NCBI GenBank assembly: GCA_945946715.1
Contig: CAMEWU010000025.1
Location: 1-16,115 of the forward strand
Reading direction: 5' to 3'
Origin: an uncultured Clostridium sp.
GTDB taxonomy: Bacteria; Bacillota; Clostridia; Lachnospirales; Lachnospiraceae
DNA: 16,115 bases
Positions 8,225-14,621 of this stretch are shown here, piece after piece. Numbering within the stretch: position 1 is the first letter of the stretch; each line of letters begins with the position of its first letter. The position numbers were made by a program, and so were the translations under genes. The notes under the pieces are model-generated. The model did no database searches. It was not told the origin of the DNA and saw nothing but the letters and a program-made list of their open reading frames with translations.

Positions 8225-8256
8225 TGGCGGGCATTTCGGTGTCCGCCATATTTATA
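8225..8256 (+). terminator. Stem-loop downstream of purL
   Basis: TGGCGGGCA (8225-8233) pairs with TGTCCGCCA (8240-8248), a 9-bp GC-rich stem with one G·U pair and a 6-nt loop. It is followed by TATTTATA, an imperfect U-tract. It begins 12 nt after the purL stop. It is probably an intrinsic terminator, possibly leaky. Confidence 0.6.
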
Positions 8257-8269
8257 GGAAGCGAGACCA

Positions 8270-9373
8270 ATGAAAAATTATAATGATAAAGAAATAAACC
8301 GTTTGCTTGCAGAGGCAGATGATTTGTTATCCGGAATTCAGTTGTATGAAACCCCGGAGGAAGAACAGGAACGCAAGAAGAAAGAAGAACTTCAGCGTCA
8401 GGAAGAACTGCGTAAGCAGCAGGAAGAAATGCAGAGACAAGAGGAAATGAAGCAACAGGAAGAGTTGCAGAGACAGGCAGAACTGCAGAGACAAGAGAAA
8501 CAGCAGAGGCAGGCAGAGTTGCAACAACAGGAAACGCAGCTGAGACAGGAAGAATGGCAACGACAGAAAGAACTACAGAGACAAGAAGTATCCCAGGAAC
8601 AGGAGGAACGTCAGAAGCAGGAAGCGTTACAACAATGGGAGGAACAGCAACGACAACAAGAGAATTTCAAGTTCCAAGAAGAACCACTGGTACAGGAGCA
8701 GAAGGAAAAAGAGAAGAAACAAGAGAAAAAGCAACAACAGGATAGGCATTTGCCGGTTTTTGGTATTCTTTTCCTGTTTTTAAGTTTTGCATTTATGGAG
8801 CTTATAACACACTTAAGTCTGTATCGGAGTGTGGATACAACATTTTTATATCCGGCTTTGTTTGCGGCGGGTATGGGCTGTGTGACAGCTATAGTAGTAT
8901 CCTTTTTTAATAAGCGAGTCAATACCATACTGGCTATTTTGGTTATGCTATTATATGGTGGTTATTGTGATTTACAGATATTGTATCATGCTGCATTTGG
9001 AAATTTCTTGCGATTAGTTGATATGCGAGATGGTGTATGGATGCTTATACATAATAGAGATATTGTTTTATCTGCGACGGAAACAGTTCTGCCATGGCTG
9101 GTTTTGATGGTATTACCAATTATCTTATGGGCAGTTCTGGGAAGAAAAGTGATTTGTTTTGAAAAGGGAAATTGGCTGAATCGAATGATTATTACATTTG
9201 CAGGAGGTATTTGTATAATCCTGGGTATTCTGCTGCTGGATATTCATGGCTATGAAATTGGTTCTCCATATGTGTGTTTCTATCATTTTGATAGTCTTAG
9301 CAATCTGGAAGAATCAGGACAACAACTGGGTATGCTGGGAACCCTTGTTTTGGAATGGATGGAATGGTTCTAA
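8270..9373 (+). CDS. Gln-rich coiled-coil protein with five transmembrane segments resembling the membrane domain of LTA synthase-like proteins
   Basis: A 367-residue protein; AGGAAG (8256-8261) lies 8 nt before the ATG. Residues 1-30 are ordinary and 31-158 are an almost uninterrupted E/Q/R/K-rich coiled coil (repeats like LQRQEE). Five hydrophobic segments follow at about 161-182, 192-212, 217-237, 270-290 and 305-325. The membrane part, including the basic FFNKRVN loop, an aromatic QILYHAAFGNFL stretch, and the final SPY...LGMLGTL region, resembles from memory the five-helix N-terminal domain of clostridial LTA-synthase/phosphoglycerol-transferase proteins. Those continue into an extracellular sulfatase domain; here the gene stops just where it would begin, and no remnant follows. 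It is either a truncated gene or a specialised membrane protein. The long coil suggests a cytoplasmic scaffold or interaction role (inference). Confidence 0.7.
   Translation: MKNYNDKEINRLLAEADDLLSGIQLYETPEEEQERKKKEELQRQEELRKQQEEMQRQEEMKQQEELQRQAELQRQEKQQRQAELQQQETQLRQEEWQRQKELQRQEVSQEQEERQKQEALQQWEEQQRQQENFKFQEEPLVQEQKEKEKKQEKKQQQDRHLPVFGILFLFLSFAFMELITHLSLYRSVDTTFLYPALFAAGMGCVTAIVVSFFNKRVNTILAILVMLLYGGYCDLQILYHAAFGNFLRLVDMRDGVWMLIHNRDIVLSATETVLPWLVLMVLPIILWAVLGRKVICFEKGNWLNRMIITFAGGICIILGILLLDIHGYEIGSPYVCFYHFDSLSNLEESGQQLGMLGTLVLEWMEWF
8360..8743 (+). repeat. Degenerate tandem repeat encoding the Gln/Glu/Arg-rich coiled coil
   Basis: The DNA is built of irregular short units such as CAGAGACAGGCAGAACTG and CAGAGACAAGAG, dominated by CAG, CAA, GAA, GAG and AGA codons. 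It encodes residues 31-158 of the coiled-coil membrane protein. Units vary in both sequence and length. Such purine-rich, strand-biased repeats are prone to gain or loss of units, so length may vary between strains (inference). Confidence 0.7.
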
Positions 9374-9403
9374 TGGTTTTTATGGATTGGAGGAAGGTCG
9401 GAT

Positions 9404-9823
9404 ATGTTGATACTTGCAGTTTTCTGTGTTTTTATTGGGATAATGGTATTTTGGGGAGCAAAAGACAGAAGCAAAATTGAAGGACGCTGCACAAAAACTG
9501 TTAGGGCAAAGTGTATTGACCATGTTCCAATTAGAATAAGTACCGGAAAGAGAAATGAGCGAAGTGACCATTTAGAATATCGAGCTTTATATGAATTCGA
9601 TTACGAAGGTAATACATATAAGGTACAGTCTCATGAACTGACCAGAGTGGTTAAAGTGCAAATTGGACAAGAATGTGATATTAAGATTAATCCGAACCAA
9701 CCGCAGGAAATATTTACAAGTATGGAAAAACAGAAGGGTAAGTCAAATCGGATTTTAGGAATTATATTTGTTTTAGTTGGTGTAGTTTTCTTCATTATGT
9801 GGATATTGAAAGTTGTCGGATGA
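9404..9823 (+). CDS. Small two-helix membrane protein, DUF3592-like
   Basis: A 139-residue protein preceded by GGAGGAAGG (9389-9397), 6 nt before the ATG. There is a hydrophobic helix at about residues 2-18, a soluble region, and a second helix at about 116-136. The soluble part contains the pattern of DUF3592 proteins: an aromatic-rich strand followed by YEGNTYKV, then an IGQECDIKINPNQP stretch resembling the usual vG..v.v.ydP..P. Function in this family is unknown. It starts 30 bp after the coiled-coil membrane gene, so the two are probably co-transcribed. It converges on the LysR gene with only 15 bp between the stop codons and no clear terminator in the gap. Confidence 0.65.
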   Translation: MLILAVFCVFIGIMVFWGAKDRSKIEGRCTKTVRAKCIDHVPIRISTGKRNERSDHLEYRALYEFDYEGNTYKVQSHELTRVVKVQIGQECDIKINPNQPQEIFTSMEKQKGKSNRILGIIFVLVGVVFFIMWILKVVG

Positions 9824-9838
9824 ACATATACAGTATAA

Positions 9839-10726
9839 TCAAGATAGAATATAATTTAAAAACTGGATAGTGGCTTTGGATGGAGCGTGGGATTTGGAAT
9901 AAGCAAATCCTACGCTTCTTCGTTCAATCGGTTCCGGCATAGTCAATTCTACTAAAGTTCTTTGTGCCAATTCTGTTTCTACAAATTCCCGAATCACACA
10001 TGCAACCCCTAACCCGATTTTGGCAAATTCAATTAGCAAATCCATAGTGCTGACTTCTAAAATCTGGTTTGTCTTGATTTGATTCTGATAAAAATAGTCA
10101 TTGATATATTGTCTTGTGATGTTTTCTTCATCCAAGAGCATAAGATTAGCAGTTAAAAATAAATCCTGTTCCTCTTGACCTTGAAGGGTAAGGTTATCTA
10201 AGTAAGCCTGTGTTGCAACAAAGGTATCCTGAATCTGCATAATATCATGAAAGACAATATTTTGCTTATTTTTTGGAGCTCCAACTAAACCAATGTCAAT
10301 CAGACCGTTTTCTAACATTTCAATGGTATGCAGAGTGGATTGACATTCAATGGTAATTTTGATGTTGGGATATTCTTTGATAAAGTCCTGTAAATAAGGC
10401 AACAGAATATATTTGCATAAGGTAGTACTGACGCCAATCCGAATTTGACCAATTCCCAATTCATTAATGTGGCGGATTTCCTCCTCGCCGGAATCAATTA
10501 CCTGAAATGCTTCCCGAAGCCGCTCATACAAAATCTGTCCTTCAGTGGTAAGCGTCACACCACGGGAAGTACGATTGAATAGAATACAACCTAAGTTTTC
10601 TTCCAGCTTTGACAAGGTTTTGCTTATGGCAGGCTGACTGATAAAAAGGGCATCCGCTGCTTTCGATATGTTTTTGTGCTTGGCTACGGTATAGAATACT
10701 TTGTAGTGGTTTAAGTTCTGGTTCAT
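9839..10726 (-). CDS. LysR-family transcriptional regulator, probably of the divergent leu cluster
   Basis: A 295-residue protein. The ATG at 10726 is chosen over a TTG at 10747 because AAGGA (10733-10737 on the minus strand) is correctly spaced for the ATG and falls inside the coding sequence of the longer form. The N-terminal winged helix-turn-helix spans about residues 5-64, with ISKAADALFISQPAISKTL as the helix pair and NRTSRGVTLTTEG as the wing. A linker helix is followed by a periplasmic-binding-protein-like effector domain from about 88 to the end. Length is normal for LysR regulators. Divergent placement next to leuC is the classic arrangement for a regulator of its neighbour, often responding to a pathway intermediate. 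The effector cannot be read from the sequence. Confidence 0.9.
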   Translation of the reverse strand: MNQNLNHYKVFYTVAKHKNISKAADALFISQPAISKTLSKLEENLGCILFNRTSRGVTLTTEGQILYERLREAFQVIDSGEEEIRHINELGIGQIRIGVSTTLCKYILLPYLQDFIKEYPNIKITIECQSTLHTIEMLENGLIDIGLVGAPKNKQNIVFHDIMQIQDTFVATQAYLDNLTLQGQEEQDLFLTANLMLLDEENITRQYINDYFYQNQIKTNQILEVSTMDLLIEFAKIGLGVACVIREFVETELAQRTLVELTMPEPIERRSVGFAYSKSHAPSKATIQFLNYILS

Positions 10727-10761
10727 GGAGGTTCCTTTCTTAGACAAACCATAATTTATAG

Positions 10762-10810
10762 TTATAACAATTATGCATATTATGTATTTCTATTATAACA
10801 AATCTTATGC
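10762..10810. repeat. Direct repeat TTATAACAA…TTATGC in the lysR-leuC intergenic region
   Basis: TTATAACAA followed at once by TTATGC occupies 10762-10776. The same two blocks with a 3-nt insert occupy 10793-10810. The copies start 31 bp apart, about three helical turns, which would place bound protein on one DNA face. This fits tandem binding sites for a LysR-type tetramer, but the region is very A/T-rich and chance similarity is possible. Confidence 0.4.
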
Positions 10811-10821
10811 TATGATAGCAA
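10792..10821 (-). promoter_or_regulatory. Candidate promoter of the LysR-family gene
   Basis: On the minus strand, TTGCTA (10816-10821) and TATAAT (10792-10797) are 18 nt apart. Initiation would be near 10785, about 60 nt before the start codon. The -35 box overlaps the dyad and the -10 of the opposing leuC promoter, which would allow autorepression. Confidence 0.5.
10808..10820 (+). promoter_or_regulatory. leuC extended -10 element inside a LysR-type T-N11-A dyad
   Basis: TGCTATGATAGCA is a perfect interrupted palindrome (TGCTA, TGA, TAGCA) with the T-N11-A form typical of LysR boxes. It also contains TGC-TATGAT, an extended -10 (TATGAT at 10811-10816), with no good -35 upstream. Transcription would start near 10823, about 29 nt before leuC. 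A promoter with a weak -35 and an adjacent dyad suggests regulator-dependent control (inference). Confidence 0.5.
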
Positions 10822-10851
10822 TAGATTTTAATATTAAAGGAGGAATTTACA

Positions 10852-12111
10852 ATGGGTATGACAATGACACAGAAGATTTTGGCTGCACATGCCGGTTTAG
10901 ACGTGGTAGAAGCCGGACAATTAATTGAAGCAAATCTTGATATGGTTTTAGGAAATGATGTTACCACACCGGTTGCCATTCATGAAATGGAGAAATTCAA
11001 CAGCCAGGAGGTATTTGACAAGGATAAGATTGCAATGGTCTTAGACCATTTTACGCCGAATAAGGATATTAAGAGCGCAGAGCACTGCAAGTGTGTAAGA
11101 GAGTATGCGTGTGCACACAATATTACCAATTTCTTTGACGTGGGTGAAGTGGGTATTGAACATGCATTACTACCGGAAAAAGGCTTAGTAGTTGCCGGGG
11201 ATGCAGTAATTGGTGCGGATTCTCATACCTGTACCTATGGTGCATTAGGTGCATTTTCTACCGGTGTAGGAAGTACGGATATGGCAGCTGGTATGGCAAC
11301 GGGAAAGGCATGGTTTAAGGTGCCTTCAGCTATTAAATTCATTTTAACCGGAAAGCCGGCACAATGGATTAGTGGTAAGGATATTATTCTTCACATTATT
11401 GGTATGATTGGTGTGGACGGAGCATTATATAAGTCAATGGAATTCGTAGGGGACGGTATTCAGTATTTATCTATGGATGACCGCTTTACCATGGCAAATA
11501 TGGCAATTGAAGCCGGTGGTAAGAATGGTATCTTCCCGGTGGATGATATTACAATCGAGTACTTAAAGGAGCATTCCGTAAGAGAATATAAAGTATATGA
11601 GGCAGACGCTGATGCGGAATATGATGAAACTTATACCATTGATTTATCCCAGTTAAAGCCAACGGTAGCTTTCCCACATCTTCCGGAGAATACCAAGACC
11701 ATTGATGAAGTTGGGGACATTAAGATTGATCAGGTTGTGATTGGTTCTTGTACCAATGGACATATTTCTGATTTGAGAATTGCCGCAGAGATTATGAAGG
11801 GTAGAAAGGTTGCAAAAGGTGTTCGTGTTATCATTATTCCTGCAACTCAAGCTATTTATTTACAGGCGATGGAGGAAGGGTTATTAAGAATCTTCATCGA
11901 AGCTGGCGCCATTGTCAGTACACCAACCTGTGGACCTTGTTTAGGTGGACACATGGGTATCTTGGCAGCAGGAGAACGGGCAGTTGCTACGACCAACCGT
12001 AACTTTGTAGGACGTATGGGACACGTGGATTCTGAAGTATATTTGGCTTCTCCGGCAGTTGCGGCAGCATCTGCAATCGCCGGTAAGATTTCCTGCCCTT
12101 GTCAATTATAA
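10852..12111 (+). CDS. leuC: 3-isopropylmalate dehydratase large subunit
   Basis: A 419-residue aconitase-family protein; AAAGGAGG (10836-10843) lies 8 nt before the ATG. With LeuD it isomerises 2-isopropylmalate to 3-isopropylmalate through a [4Fe-4S] cluster. The cluster ligands are C300 (VIGSCTNG) and C360/C363 (TPTCGPCLGG), with the usual spacing. Other aconitase signatures are present, such as GADSHTCTYGALGAFSTGVGS. The length is that of the short LeuC type found in Clostridia and archaea rather than the roughly 470-residue E. coli type. It is the first gene of the leu cluster and divergent from the LysR gene. Confidence 0.95.
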   Translation: MGMTMTQKILAAHAGLDVVEAGQLIEANLDMVLGNDVTTPVAIHEMEKFNSQEVFDKDKIAMVLDHFTPNKDIKSAEHCKCVREYACAHNITNFFDVGEVGIEHALLPEKGLVVAGDAVIGADSHTCTYGALGAFSTGVGSTDMAAGMATGKAWFKVPSAIKFILTGKPAQWISGKDIILHIIGMIGVDGALYKSMEFVGDGIQYLSMDDRFTMANMAIEAGGKNGIFPVDDITIEYLKEHSVREYKVYEADADAEYDETYTIDLSQLKPTVAFPHLPENTKTIDEVGDIKIDQVVIGSCTNGHISDLRIAAEIMKGRKVAKGVRVIIIPATQAIYLQAMEEGLLRIFIEAGAIVSTPTCGPCLGGHMGILAAGERAVATTNRNFVGRMGHVDSEVYLASPAVAAASAIAGKISCPCQL

Positions 12112-12204
12112 TTGGAAGGAAGCCAAAGAAGGGAGAGAAATCTTGAGGCTGGCTTTTGTAGGGCACAAATGTAATTAATATAATTATAATGGAGGTAATA
12201 GAAC

Positions 12205-12690
12205 ATGAAAGCACATGGAACGGTACATAAATATGGAGATAATGTAGATACAGACGTTATTATCCCGGCAAGATACTTGAATTCATCTGACCCGGCGGAA
12301 TTGGCAAAGAACTGTATGGAGGATATTGACCCGGACTTTGTAAAGCGGGTAAAACCGGGTGATATTATGGTAGCAAATAAGAATTTTGGCTGTGGTTCAT
12401 CCAGAGAACATGCACCAATTGCAATTAAGGCATCCGGTATCAGTTGTGTGATTGCTGAAACTTTTGCCAGAATTTTCTATCGGAATGCTATCAATATCGG
12501 TCTGCCGATTATTGAGTGTAAGGAAGCATCAGAGGAGATAGAAGCAGGCGATGAAGTGGAAATTGATTTTGACAGCGGTATGATTTACGACCGTACGAAG
12601 GGAACTGAATACAAGGGTCAGGCATTTCCACCATTTATGCAGGAAATCATTAAGGCTGAGGGTCTGGTTAATTATATCAATCATAAATAA
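12205..12690 (+). CDS. leuD: 3-isopropylmalate dehydratase small subunit
   Basis: A 161-residue swivelling domain that completes the LeuCD active site. It carries DNVDTDVIIPARYL near the N-terminus and the signature NFGCGSSREHAP (60-71). GGAGG (12192-12196) precedes the ATG. The short form matches the short LeuC upstream. The 93-bp gap after leuC is longer than usual for such a pair. It holds a weak hairpin (AAGCCA at 12120-12125 with TGGCTT at 12150-12155, then TTG) that could modulate the relative amounts of the two subunits; this is only a suggestion. Confidence 0.95.
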   Translation: MKAHGTVHKYGDNVDTDVIIPARYLNSSDPAELAKNCMEDIDPDFVKRVKPGDIMVANKNFGCGSSREHAPIAIKASGISCVIAETFARIFYRNAINIGLPIIECKEASEEIEAGDEVEIDFDSGMIYDRTKGTEYKGQAFPPFMQEIIKAEGLVNYINHK

Positions 12691-12698
12691 GAAAAACA

Positions 12699-12740
12699 GA
12701 GCTTTTATGGAAATGGAGTATTTCCGTAAAAGCTCCTTTC
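12699..12740 (+). terminator. Strong stem-loop after leuD, probable terminator
   Basis: The arms 12699-12714 and 12720-12735 form a 16-bp stem with a single T·G pair and a 5-nt GGAGT loop (GAGCTTTTA with TAAAAGCTC, then GGAAAT with ATTTCC). An A-run lies before it and CTTTCC after it. The stem is very stable but the U-tract is short, so termination may be partial, or the structure may protect the 3' end of leuCD mRNA. Confidence 0.65.
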
Positions 12741-12807
12741 CAATTTGTTGATTTCAGACGAAATGGAAGTATGGCTGGAAGAAATATAATTTTTGAGAGG
12801 AAGAAAC

Positions 12808-13386
12808 ATGACAATCGTATATTTTGTCCGACATGCCCAGACGGATTACAGCAATCCCATAGATGCGGAGCGGAGGCTGACCGAAGAAGGGCTGGAGACT
12901 CGTTATAAAGCAAGAGATTATTTGCTTTCTCAGAAAATACCAAGAGAAAAAGTACATATTTATTCCAGCAGTTTCAGGAGAGCCATAGACACAGTACGAC
13001 CTTATGCCGATGCTATGGAATTACCCATTGTGGCATGTGAAGAGTTTCGGGAATGGTCAGTGATAGCACCGGATGATGAATACTATCATGCATGTAAACT
13101 GGCATGGGAAGATTTTGATTATCGGTATCCCCAATGTGAGACATTACGGGAAGTGCAAAGGAGAAATGTAGATAAGCTGATGGAGCTTCTTATTCTTCAT
13201 GCAGGAGATACCATAGTAATTGGCTCACATGGTACTGCATTAAGTACAATCATTCATTATTTTAATCCGGCATATGATTACGAGGATTTGCTTCGAATCA
13301 TGGACATTAAGCCTTGGATTGTACGGTTTGATTTTGAAGGAATAGAGTTTAAGGGCTATGAAGAGGTCTTTCCAATTTTTTATTGA
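12808..13386 (+). CDS. Histidine phosphatase superfamily protein (phosphoglycerate mutase-like)
   Basis: A 192-residue protein. The ATG at 12808 is preceded by GAGAGGAAG; a TTG at 12793 overlaps this site and is not used. Family residues are in place: the phospho-His motif RHAQT (R8, H9), SSFRRAIDT with R58, a nearby acidic region (E78-E82), and the second catalytic His in GSHGT (H141). Members are cofactor-independent of 2,3-bisphosphoglycerate and act on sugar phosphates, nucleotides or phosphoproteins; the substrate is not predictable. It lies between leuD and leuB, where no pathway step needs a phosphatase. The stem-loop after leuD and the leuB promoter at its own end suggest it may form a separate or read-through unit. 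Confidence 0.85.
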   Translation: MTIVYFVRHAQTDYSNPIDAERRLTEEGLETRYKARDYLLSQKIPREKVHIYSSSFRRAIDTVRPYADAMELPIVACEEFREWSVIAPDDEYYHACKLAWEDFDYRYPQCETLREVQRRNVDKLMELLILHAGDTIVIGSHGTALSTIIHYFNPAYDYEDLLRIMDIKPWIVRFDFEGIEFKGYEEVFPIFY

Positions 13387-13411
13387 AAAATCGACATAAA
13401 TGTTTTATGAT
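13383..13411 (+). promoter_or_regulatory. Sigma-A-type promoter for leuB-ilvD
   Basis: TTGAAA (13383-13388), exactly 17 nt, then TATGAT (13406-13411). The -35 box overlaps the stop codon of the histidine phosphatase gene. Initiation near 13418 would give a leader of about 43 nt, which contains a perfect palindrome at 13429-13444. Confidence 0.65.
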
Positions 13412-13428
13412 ATAGGGTAAAGTTTTTG

Positions 13429-13444
13429 TACCTATTAATAGGTA
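13429..13444. promoter_or_regulatory. Perfect 16-bp palindrome in the leuB leader, candidate operator
   Basis: TACCTATTAATAGGTA is identical to its reverse complement, with no spacer. It lies about 18 bp downstream of the -10 box and just before the leuB ribosome binding site. That position suits a repressor site. With no loop it is a poor RNA hairpin, so a protein-binding role is more likely. The regulator is unknown. Confidence 0.5.
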
Positions 13445-13460
13445 GAAAGGAAGTTTGGTT

Positions 13461-14546
13461 ATGAACGTTAATTTGGCAGTGATTAAAGGCGATGGTATAG
13501 GTCCGGAAGTCGTCACACAGGCGATGAAGGTATTGGATACTATTGGTGAGAAATATGGACATACATTTGAATATCAGCAAATCTTAATGGGCGGCTGTTC
13601 CATTGATGCTTATGGAGTACCTTTAACAGATGAAGCAATTGCTGTTGCAAAGGCATCCGATGCAGTATTGCTTGGCTCAATTGGCGGAAATACCACAACT
13701 TCTCCTTGGTATAAATTGCCACCGAATTTAAGACCGGAAGCAGGTCTTTTAAAGATTCGGAAGGAGCTGAACTTATTTGCTAATTTAAGACCGGCTGTAT
13801 TATATCCGGAATTAAAAGGAGCCTGTCCGTTGAAGGAAGAGATTTCAGATAAGGGCTTTGATATGATGATTATGCGGGAGTTGACCGGTGGTTTGTATTT
13901 CGGTGAGCGTAAGACTGTGGAGGAAAACGGGGTCTTAAAAGCATATGATGAATTAACATATGATGAAAATGAGATTCGCCGGATTGCAATCCGGGGATTT
14001 GATATTGCCATGAAGCGTCGGAAGAAGGTAACCAGCGTGGATAAGGCAAATGTATTAGATTCTTCCCGTTTGTGGAGAAAAGTCGTCGAGGAGGTCGCAA
14101 AGGATTATCCGGAGGTTACATTGGAGCATATGCTGGTTGACAACTGTGCAATGCAGTTGGTAAAGGATCCGGCACAGTTTGATGTAATCCTGACTGAGAA
14201 TATGTTTGGCGACATTTTATCGGACGAAGCCTCAATGGTAACTGGTTCCATCGGTATGTTGGCATCAGCAAGCTTGAATGAAACCAAGTTCGGTATGTAT
14301 GAGCCAAGTGGCGGCTCGGCACCGGATATCGCAGGTCAGAATAAAGCGAATCCAATAGCAACCATTCTGTCTGCAGCAATGATGCTCCGTTTCTCCTTTG
14401 ACATGGATAAAGAAGCGGATAGCATTGAAGCAGCCATCAAGCAGGTTTTACAGGAGAATTACCGTACCTGCGATATTATGGATGATGGTATGACACTGGT
14501 TAGCTGTTCAGAAATGGGCGATTTAATCTGCCAGCGGTTGAAATAG
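13461..14546 (+). CDS. leuB: 3-isopropylmalate dehydrogenase
   Basis: A 361-residue enzyme that oxidises and decarboxylates 3-isopropylmalate with NAD+ to 2-ketoisocaproate. The ATG at 13461 follows GAAAGGAAG; a TTG at 13455 is too close to that site. Motifs are GDGIGPEV (10-17), LLGSIGG, RELTGGLYFGE (from R139), VDKANVLDSSRLWR with catalytic K195, and the metal-binding FGDILSDEAS with D251 and D255. The NAD-binding loop GSAPDIAGQNKANP is typical of LeuB rather than isocitrate dehydrogenase. It follows its own promoter and palindrome and is followed 75 bp later by ilvD. Confidence 0.96.
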   Translation: MNVNLAVIKGDGIGPEVVTQAMKVLDTIGEKYGHTFEYQQILMGGCSIDAYGVPLTDEAIAVAKASDAVLLGSIGGNTTTSPWYKLPPNLRPEAGLLKIRKELNLFANLRPAVLYPELKGACPLKEEISDKGFDMMIMRELTGGLYFGERKTVEENGVLKAYDELTYDENEIRRIAIRGFDIAMKRRKKVTSVDKANVLDSSRLWRKVVEEVAKDYPEVTLEHMLVDNCAMQLVKDPAQFDVILTENMFGDILSDEASMVTGSIGMLASASLNETKFGMYEPSGGSAPDIAGQNKANPIATILSAAMMLRFSFDMDKEADSIEAAIKQVLQENYRTCDIMDDGMTLVSCSEMGDLICQRLK

Positions 14547-14555
14547 AAAGAAAGT

Positions 14556-14586
14556 AATCATATATAGAAATGACAGATATATGATT
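14556..14586. repeat. AT-rich inverted repeat between leuB and ilvD
   Basis: AATCATATAT (14556-14565) and ATATATGATT (14577-14586) form a perfect 10-bp inverted repeat around an 11-nt loop. There is no U-tract directly after it. It could be a protein-binding dyad, an mRNA processing hairpin or a weak terminator. The low GC content makes an RNA stem modest. Confidence 0.45.
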
Positions 14587-14621
14587 TAGGATAGAGCGTA
14601 TAAAATGGAAGGAGAATCAGC

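Noticed and set aside
8327..8560. Leu/Phe-rich minus-strand open frame
   Set aside because: It is the antisense shadow of the Gln-rich repeat; CAG/GAA-type repeats automatically give long open antisense frames.
10727..10851. T-box or leucine attenuator upstream of leuC
   Set aside because: The interval is only 125 bp, shared with a divergent promoter, and shows no T-box sequence, leader peptide or terminator/antiterminator pair.
12785..12790. TATAAT just upstream of the histidine phosphatase gene
   Set aside because: No -35 at 16-18 bp, and initiation would fall inside the ribosome binding site. A leaderless or weak promoter cannot be excluded, but it is not supported.
12793..12807. Upstream TTG start for the histidine phosphatase gene (and similar TTG starts for the LysR gene and leuB)
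   Set aside because: In each case the TTG-extended form would consume or crowd the obvious ribosome binding site, and the following ATG begins at the conserved N-terminus of the family.
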